Origin: an uncultured Eubacteriales bacterium
GTDB taxonomy: Bacteria; Bacillota; Clostridia; Oscillospirales; CAG-382
Direction: 5' to 3'
NCBI GenBank assembly: GCA_900551295.1
Contig: URVJ01000026.1
Location: 1 to 27,765, forward strand
Length of the DNA stretch: 27,765 bases
Position numbers and translations under genes: made by a program. Of the stretch, positions 22,362 through 27,765 are shown piece by piece. Under the pieces are notes generated by a model. It ran no database searches. It saw only the letters and a list, made by a program, of their open reading frames with translations, and had not been told where the DNA came from. The stretch's first letter is position 1. Every line of letters starts with the position of its first letter.

Positions 22362-22976
22362 ATGAAAAATTTCGTTATTACCGTTGAGCGCGGATTCGGC
22401 AGCGGAGGAAAGACAATAGGACAGTCTGTTGCAAAGCAGCTCGGAATCAAGTATTACGATGAAGAAATACTAAAAATGGCGTCGGACGAGAGCGGAATTA
22501 ATGAAAAGTATTTCATACGCAACGACGAAAAGGTAAAGCTTCCCGTTTTTGCGCGCAGAGGAGTGTTTGAGGGCGGAGTGATACCGCCGGACAGCAAGGA
22601 ATTTGCGTCGGAGGAAAACCTGTTCAACTATCAGGCTCAGGTACTGAGAAAGCTTGCGGCAACGGAATCCTTTGTCGCTATCGGCAGAGCGTCGAATTTT
22701 GTGCTGGCGGATCTCGACAATGTTTTCAGCTTTAACATACAGGCTCCGTTTGACGTTTGCGTAAAGACGGTATGCGAAAGATTTTCGCTCAGCCCTGCTC
22801 AGGCTGAAAAGCGCATAAAGAAAACCGATAAAGAGCGCGCCGATTTCTACTATTACTATACGGGCAAGCGCTGGAGTGACAGCACGCAGTTCGATTTGTG
22901 CCTGAATTCGGACAGAATCGGCTGGGACGGCTGCGCCGAGCTTATTATAGAATATGTAAAGAACAAAATTAAATAA
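22362..22976 (+). CDS. cytidylate kinase-like family protein
   Basis: 204 residues of the cytidylate-kinase-2 (AAA-type P-loop kinase) family that is common in Clostridia. The P-loop is in the N-terminal ITVERGFGSGGKTIGQSVAKQLGIKYYDEEIL, where GxGSGGKT binds nucleotide phosphates and YYDEE follows as in CMP kinases. The later VAIGRASNFVL and SADKERADFYYYYTGKRWSDSTQFDLCLNSDRIG-type segment (here KKTDKERADFYYYYTG) form the lid and C-terminal part with the conserved Arg and Asp. True Cmk is about 220 residues; this family's substrate is not established, and it may phosphorylate another small molecule. The ATG at 22362 was chosen because gaggt lies 7 bases upstream and a promoter lies at 22290-22318, excluding the long upstream extension. 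Confidence 0.85.
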   Translation: MKNFVITVERGFGSGGKTIGQSVAKQLGIKYYDEEILKMASDESGINEKYFIRNDEKVKLPVFARRGVFEGGVIPPDSKEFASEENLFNYQAQVLRKLAATESFVAIGRASNFVLADLDNVFSFNIQAPFDVCVKTVCERFSLSPAQAEKRIKKTDKERADFYYYYTGKRWSDSTQFDLCLNSDRIGWDGCAELIIEYVKNKIK

Positions 22977-23002
22977 CGTTTTTTTATAAAGGAAAATATA
23001 TT

Positions 23003-23031
23003 GCCGCGGTCTGCTTTGCCGCGGCTTTTTT
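23003..23031 (+). terminator. intrinsic terminator after the kinase-like gene
   Basis: gccgcgg (23003-23009) and ccgcggc (23019-23025) form a perfect 7-bp GC stem followed by TTTTTT. It ends seven bases before the convergent AraC stop codon. Confidence 0.88.
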
Positions 23032-23037
23032 GTTTGT

Positions 23038-23838
23038 TCAATTCTTTCCCGCGTTAAGTCCGTGCTTTGTGCGGTACTCTGTCGGAGTCCCCGTATACAG
23101 CTTTTTAAACATCTTTGAGAACCAGAGCGCGTCCTTGTATCCGACAGACTGCGCGACTATGTTTACGGGCATTGTCGTCGAGGCGAGAAACTCCCGCGCA
23201 TGAGCCATACGTATCTGCGTCAGGTATTCTTTTGGGGAAACTCCGCAGATCTCGCAGAAAATGCTTCGCAGATACGCACGGTCTATTCCGAGCCGCGAAG
23301 AAAGCGAGGATATTGTAAAATCGGGGTTGTTGAATTCGGATTCTATAAGCTGTTTTGCACGTTCGACATGAATTTCCTTTGAGGATTTCTCGTTTCCTGC
23401 GGTAAATCTGTGACTGTCAACGTAAAAGTAAGATAACAGAGAATATAAAAGCGCCGAGCCGCTGTATGAAAAGTCGGCAAGACTTTTGTCGTGTATTTTC
23501 TCCGCGTCGGCAATCAGACTGCCGTAGGGTTTTTCGGCGTCGAAAGCAAATATGTCGGCGTTCTGCGGAAGTATTATGTGTCCGAGTTCTTCGAGAATTT
23601 CGGGATCCGTAAAGTTTATCCACGCATATCTCCACGGATCTTTTTCGTCGGGCCGGTATGTGACGTATTTTCCGAGCCTGCACAGAAATCCCTGACCTGC
23701 GGATACTTTTTTGCCGCAGAAATATCCGCTGCCGGAAAGTACAAAGTGCAGCATATAGAAGGTGGATATGCAGCTTACGGGAGCTTTGCCGGGTTCACAT
23801 TGCTCCATGCCGAAAGATGTCAGTCTGTTTCTTATCAT
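23038..23838 (-). CDS. AraC family transcriptional regulator
   Basis: 266 residues. The N-terminal AraC-like sensor (about 20-150) contains FYMLHFVLSGSGYFCGKKVSAGQGFLCRLGKYVTYRPDEKDPWRYAWINF, close to the arabinose-binding cupin of AraC-type sugar regulators (...G.G.......l..Gd.fl..P.....Y..d...PW.y.Wv.F). The C-terminal double helix-turn-helix at about 165-262 includes FTISSLSSRLGIDRAYLRSIFCEICGVSPKEYLTQIRMAHAREFL and VNIVAQSVGYKDALWFSKMFKKLYTGTPTEYR. The PW.Y.WI.F signature suggests a sugar or sugar-derivative ligand. It is divergent from the metallophosphatase gene, with 193 bp between, and is a likely regulator of it. The ribosome site cggcggtg lies just upstream of the ATG. Confidence 0.92.
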   Translation of the reverse strand: MIRNRLTSFGMEQCEPGKAPVSCISTFYMLHFVLSGSGYFCGKKVSAGQGFLCRLGKYVTYRPDEKDPWRYAWINFTDPEILEELGHIILPQNADIFAFDAEKPYGSLIADAEKIHDKSLADFSYSGSALLYSLLSYFYVDSHRFTAGNEKSSKEIHVERAKQLIESEFNNPDFTISSLSSRLGIDRAYLRSIFCEICGVSPKEYLTQIRMAHAREFLASTTMPVNIVAQSVGYKDALWFSKMFKKLYTGTPTEYRTKHGLNAGKN

Positions 23839-24031
23839 GGTATCACCGCCGTTGTTTACCTGTGTTCAGTTTGCCGGTATATTGCACTGCATACAGTTTA
23901 CCATATTATTACTGTTTTGTCCAGTAAAGAGTCACAAAAATCCATTGATAAATATAATGTGCGAGTTTATAATTATATTATAAAATGTTATGGTTTTATG
24001 CCATGCAAAACCTTTAAGGAGAGCAAAACAA
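23839..24031. promoter_or_regulatory. divergent control region: regulator gene and metallophosphatase gene
   Basis: The plus-strand promoter is TTGATA (23945-23950), 17 bp, TATAAT (23968-23973); AAGGAGA (24016-24022) precedes the ATG at 24032. A perfect 6-bp inverted repeat ttactg/cagtaa (23909-23914/23922-23927) lies just upstream of the -35. A short direct repeat cagttt(g/a)cc occurs at 23867-23875 and 23894-23902, with a related tgtttacc at 23853-23860. These are candidate AraC-type binding sites. Confidence 0.65.
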
Positions 24032-27000
24032 ATGGGAAACGTGAAAATCTCAAAAATCTTTTTTTCGGCACTGGTTTGTACACTTTTTGTGACACTCGGT
24101 GTTTTTGCCGACTGCAATCTCAAGTTTTACGACGGAGATGAACTAGTGAGACAGGCAAGTGCGGAAACCGGAAAGACCTATTCATATTACGGCGAACCCG
24201 TGATAAAGAACGGCAGTTATCTTGCCGGATGGACTACCGATAAGAACGACAGGATATACAAATATACCTTTACGCCGACAGAGGATATGACGTTTTATGC
24301 GCTGTGGCGTCCTGTAAAGAACACGGCTCTCGGCGAGAATGCATATCTCGGACTTGACGAATATTACGGTTTGCGCCCGTCAAACGGCTATATGGAATTT
24401 TTCAATGACGCAGAGCGCGGAAAAGTCGTAAAATACGTCAGAGGTTCCGGATACGCGTCGGTTCAGATACCCGTAAAGTGGGAGGTCGGCAGACGTTACA
24501 AGCTCAAATTTTACATGAGAGCCGACGAAGCAAATTCTGATGTTTACGGTAATTTCAGATATTACACAACCACCGAAACAAGCGGTGCCGGCGACCACAG
24601 CGTATATTTAAAACCTTTTATTGCAGGGCAGTGGACGCTTTTTGAAAAGGATCTCGATTTTACGGCGGAAAACTATGTTCCGACCGAATCAATGGACTTT
24701 TTCAGCATTTTCGCCGATCCGTACAACGGCAATCCGTATGATGTTTACATTTCCGAACCGAGCATAATCCCGTATTACAAAATTTCCTATGACGCAAACG
24801 GCGGCAGCGGCGCTCCGGAGGATTATTTCACGCTTGAAAAAAGCGTAACTCCCGGCAGCACGGCAATTCCCGTAAGAAAAGGCTTTGAATTCGGCGGCTG
24901 GGCGCTTAAAAAAGGTTCGGCAAACGCCGTAAGCAGTGTCGAAGTAAACGGAGACGTCACGCTCTATGCAATATGGACTCCCGTTTCGGCTCAGAGCTTT
25001 TTGAAGTATACTTTTGCCGACAGCGTAAAGGGCAGCGCATACGGAAGCATAAACATATACACCACCGACGAAACCGAGGACTATACAAGCGTACAGATAT
25101 GCTTTGCTGACGACGACGGCATACTCTCCGGCTACACGCCTTTGTGCGACGTAACAATAGCCGACGGCGCAGCCTACTACAATCAGCCTTACGGACGTGC
25201 GTTCCCGAAAGAGGCGACAAGGCTTTGTGTGAACTTTAAGAAAGCTGGCAGCCCCGATATAAGCTATTGGTACACGATTCCCGAAAGCAAGCGCATGGAC
25301 AGCGAAGAAAAGCCGCTGTTTACGGTATATTCGATCTCCGACATTCATCTTGCGAACGACTATTGGCCGGAAATGACCGTCAACCGCGCAAACGCCGTAA
25401 AGGATATACAGCAAAATGCACCCGATCTTGTTATAGCAAACGGCGACCTTATCGACAACGGCGTAGGCGAGAAGTTCTACACAACGCTTGAGAGCTGGTT
25501 TGACGAGAGCTTTAACAGCAAGGGCATACCCGCGATAGCCGGCATAGGCAACCATGAGTACGACAACTCGGCTTACCAGACAATAGGCTACGATTTTGAC
25601 TCATTCAAGGCGTTTATTACAAAGCAGACAAACTTTGTTTCTGACAATTACGGCATAAAGATAAAGAGAACCGGCGACAACATATTCTATTCCGCGACCG
25701 TCGGGGATTACAAATTTATAATGATCGCCGTGCCTTATCCGACGGCTCCCGCCGACATCGGCGGAGTTACGTACAAGGTCACCGACGAACAGCTGAAATT
25801 CCTTGACGAAGAACTGTATGACGCGGAAAAGTCGGGAAAAGTTACATTTGTAATAAGCCATGTCGGTTTCGGCGAGCTTATACCGTTTACCTCAAGCGGA
25901 ATACAGAATCCCAATGAGGTCGCGGAAATTCTCAACCGCCACGAAAACGTATTTTTTGCGTCGGGACATACCCACAGCAATCTCGGACTTGATTCCACGT
26001 TTGTAAGACCTTATGAAAACGGCAGGAACTTCACTCACTACAACGAGGGCTGTCTTGTATGGGCGTCCGGCGACACAAGTATAGGACAGCAATACGAGAA
26101 AAAATATTCCACAGGACAGTACATTGAAATCTATTCCGACAAGGTGCTTATCAAGGCGAGAAAATTCATGTCCGAAAGCAAGTTTGTATCCTCCGGGCTT
26201 TATATTATAGAAACAAAACGTGCAGGGCTGAAAACTCCCGAACCATCAATGGTTTATTCTTCTCTTGAAAACGGTAGCACGGTGACGGCTCTCGACAACG
26301 GAAACGCACTGCCGGACGGCGCAAAAACCGAATGGATAGTGAACGGAAATGTTGTAAGCAATGACGCAGTTTACACCGTAAAGGTACTTCCCGGATTCGG
26401 CGGAAGAAAGCTTATGCTGAGAATAACTTATACCGACGGAGCATATGCGTCGTGCGTAAGCGAAGATGCGTTCCCGAGCGTAAAGGTGACGTATGACTTA
26501 AACGGCGGTTACGGCGTAGATATACCCGAAGGCGAGGCGGTAGTCGGCGAAATTTACACACCATACAGCGGCTCGTATGTTCCGAAGTTTGACGGAAAGA
26601 TATTTATGGGCTGGAGCACGTCGAAAGACGCTTCAAGAGCCGATATATCGGTTGAAATAAAGGGTGACACGACGCTCTATGCGGTTTACAGTGATGATCC
26701 CAAGTTTTATTTTGAAAACATGTCGGGGTGGATTCCGAACGGAAATGTTGCGGAGAGCCACCTTAAAGACGGAATACTGTACTATGACAACAGCGGCAAG
26801 AGCAGTCCGGACCTGAACTTTGAAATAAAAAATCTGTCGTTTGCGGCGGAAAAGTACCCGATAGTACGTCTGAAAGCCGGATTTAACGGCACAACCGGCG
26901 GAGATTCTATATATTTTGCGACAGCGGCGCAGGGATATTCGTGGGGAAAATCGAGAATTCCTCTTGCGGTAAAGGAAACGGCACAGGCTGACGGAATGAA

Positions 27001-27697
27001 GATTTTTGAGATCGACATTACTTCGCAGGCTTCCTGCAAAGACGCATGGACGGGCAATATAATTTCGCTCAGATACGATCCTTTTGAAACTCTCGGAGCA
27101 AACGGCATGACGGATTACCTTGTATTTACCGACAAGCTTGGTATTTTTAAGGCTGATCTTACCGTGACTGCGCCCAAGATCGGCGCAAAGCCCGATACAA
27201 GCGTAACTTTAAGCGAACAGAGCCAAAACTTTGCCGTAACGGGTGTAAAGTGGGACGCCGGCGGCGTGTTTGAATCCAACAGCGCAAAGCTTACGCTTAC
27301 GCTGAAACCGAACGACGGATATGAGTTTACAACTTCCGAAGATATGCTGTATCTGTTTACTCTCAACGGCGAAAAATTTGACAGTGCGGCAATAAATTCC
27401 GACGGAACCGCAACTCTTACATACGGTTTTGTCGGCAAAAGCCAAACCGTTATTGAAATCGGAAACGGAGACACCGTATTTGTCCGCGACATTTCCGTTA
27501 CTTCCGAATATGACGGCAAAGCCGATATTATAGCCGCTGTTTACGGTGACGACGGCAGACTTTCCACTGCGGCTGTCTCTCTCGGTGTCGCTCTTAATTC
27601 CGGCAGCATAACCGTAAAGTCCTCTGTTTCCGGTACTCTCAAACTCTTTGCCTTCTCCTCTCTTGATTCACTTAAATGCATACCCATTGAGTATTGA
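24032..27697 (+). CDS. secreted calcineurin-like metallophosphatase with InlB-type repeats
   Basis: 1221 residues from the ATG at 24032; the upstream in-frame ATG at 23990 lacks a ribosome site. Signal peptide MGNVKISKIFFSALVCTLFVTLGVFA. InlB/Flg_new-type repeats end in GWTTD...MTFYALW (about 65-90), FEFGGWAL...DVTLYAIW (about 245-320) and FMGWST...DTTLYAVY (about 825-890). A jelly-roll module occupies about 95-245. The phosphoesterase core (about 430-730) has the full metallophos set: D437-x-H439 (SDIH), D472 in GDLID, N507-H508 in GNHE, H610 in ISHVGF, and H646/H648 in GHTH. A second jelly-roll lies at about 895-1035. The C-terminus (DGKADIIAAVYGDDGRL...GTLKLFAFSSLDSLKCIP) is of a type common at the end of clostridial exoenzymes (…LKxFxWdSLxsmxPl). 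No LPXTG or SLH is seen. It probably removes phosphate from extracellular phosphate esters or phosphoglycans; substrate unknown. Confidence 0.87.
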   Translation: MGNVKISKIFFSALVCTLFVTLGVFADCNLKFYDGDELVRQASAETGKTYSYYGEPVIKNGSYLAGWTTDKNDRIYKYTFTPTEDMTFYALWRPVKNTALGENAYLGLDEYYGLRPSNGYMEFFNDAERGKVVKYVRGSGYASVQIPVKWEVGRRYKLKFYMRADEANSDVYGNFRYYTTTETSGAGDHSVYLKPFIAGQWTLFEKDLDFTAENYVPTESMDFFSIFADPYNGNPYDVYISEPSIIPYYKISYDANGGSGAPEDYFTLEKSVTPGSTAIPVRKGFEFGGWALKKGSANAVSSVEVNGDVTLYAIWTPVSAQSFLKYTFADSVKGSAYGSINIYTTDETEDYTSVQICFADDDGILSGYTPLCDVTIADGAAYYNQPYGRAFPKEATRLCVNFKKAGSPDISYWYTIPESKRMDSEEKPLFTVYSISDIHLANDYWPEMTVNRANAVKDIQQNAPDLVIANGDLIDNGVGEKFYTTLESWFDESFNSKGIPAIAGIGNHEYDNSAYQTIGYDFDSFKAFITKQTNFVSDNYGIKIKRTGDNIFYSATVGDYKFIMIAVPYPTAPADIGGVTYKVTDEQLKFLDEELYDAEKSGKVTFVISHVGFGELIPFTSSGIQNPNEVAEILNRHENVFFASGHTHSNLGLDSTFVRPYENGRNFTHYNEGCLVWASGDTSIGQQYEKKYSTGQYIEIYSDKVLIKARKFMSESKFVSSGLYIIETKRAGLKTPEPSMVYSSLENGSTVTALDNGNALPDGAKTEWIVNGNVVSNDAVYTVKVLPGFGGRKLMLRITYTDGAYASCVSEDAFPSVKVTYDLNGGYGVDIPEGEAVVGEIYTPYSGSYVPKFDGKIFMGWSTSKDASRADISVEIKGDTTLYAVYSDDPKFYFENMSGWIPNGNVAESHLKDGILYYDNSGKSSPDLNFEIKNLSFAAEKYPIVRLKAGFNGTTGGDSIYFATAAQGYSWGKSRIPLAVKETAQADGMKIFEIDITSQASCKDAWTGNIISLRYDPFETLGANGMTDYLVFTDKLGIFKADLTVTAPKIGAKPDTSVTLSEQSQNFAVTGVKWDAGGVFESNSAKLTLTLKPNDGYEFTTSEDMLYLFTLNGEKFDSAAINSDGTATLTYGFVGKSQTVIEIGNGDTVFVRDISVTSEYDGKADIIAAVYGDDGRLSTAAVSLGVALNSGSITVKSSVSGTLKLFAFSSLDSLKCIPIEY

Positions 27698-27717
27698 TGA
27701 GTACGCGAGGGGTACGC

Positions 27718-27739
27718 GCTTTCTTTTTAAAAAGAAAGC
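27718..27739. repeat. 22-nt perfect palindrome, probable intergenic repeat
   Basis: gctttcttttt and aaaaagaaagc form a perfect palindrome 20 bp after the metallophosphatase stop. It is preceded by the tandem gtacgcg at 27701-27707 and 27712-27718. It is AT-rich and lacks a trailing T run, so it is a poor terminator. It may be a dispersed intergenic element of this genome. Confidence 0.5.
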
Positions 27740-27765
27740 TGCAAAGAAAACAGTAGCCCTTAATT

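Noticed and set aside
24689..25555. 288-residue minus-strand frame
   Set aside because: It is antisense to the metallophosphatase core, whose catalytic motifs fix the coding strand.

Overview
The window looks like a chromosomal segment of a low-to-mid GC Gram-positive anaerobe, most likely a gut member of the Clostridia (Oscillospirales/Ruminococcaceae-like). The grounds are a ThiT-type ECF vitamin transporter behind a TPP riboswitch, a SigH-like sigma factor, SLH-domain and InlB-repeat surface proteins, strong AGGAGG ribosome binding sites and many close-to-consensus sigma-A promoters. This placement is inferred from gene content; no rRNA is present. I see no insertion sequence, prophage, integrase, CRISPR array or origin.

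Left part (1-7620) is mainly housekeeping. A three-gene unit encodes threonine ammonia-lyase (ilvA), RidA, which detoxifies the enamine made by that enzyme, and a class I DAHP synthase; it ends in an intrinsic terminator. Then come a SLC13/ArsB-type permease, a tRNA-Thr(CGT), and about 240 nt of strongly structured stand-alone non-coding RNA with a perfect TTGACA-17-TATAAT promoter and its own terminator. A convergent GNAT acetyltransferase follows, then a TPP riboswitch controlling thiT, a SigH-like sigma factor, and a 93-residue double zinc-ribbon protein followed by a folded 3' region and terminator.

Middle part (7800-17190) is more accessory. It holds a secreted 1033-residue protein built from three copies of a (jelly-roll + small beta-domain) unit, transcribed with a 41-residue small protein. 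Next is a divergent AraC regulator facing an old-yellow-enzyme/SDR operon, which suggests an inducible reductive pathway for an unsaturated carbonyl compound. A small lipoprotein, a cytoplasmic 583-residue protein that may be an alpha/alpha-toroid glycan-active enzyme, and RNase HI (TTG start, directly behind the previous stop) complete this part.

Right part (17300-27765) is dominated by two very large exported proteins. One is a 1587-residue SLH-anchored protein with LamG-like domains, a GH99/WbsX-like catalytic core and two C-terminal carbohydrate-binding-like repeats (minus strand). The other is a 1221-residue secreted metallophosphatase with three InlB-type repeats (plus strand), divergent from an AraC regulator with repeated elements between them. 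A cytidylate-kinase-like protein lies between them. Three large exported proteins and two AraC regulators within 20 kb suggest glycan or polymer foraging at the cell surface.
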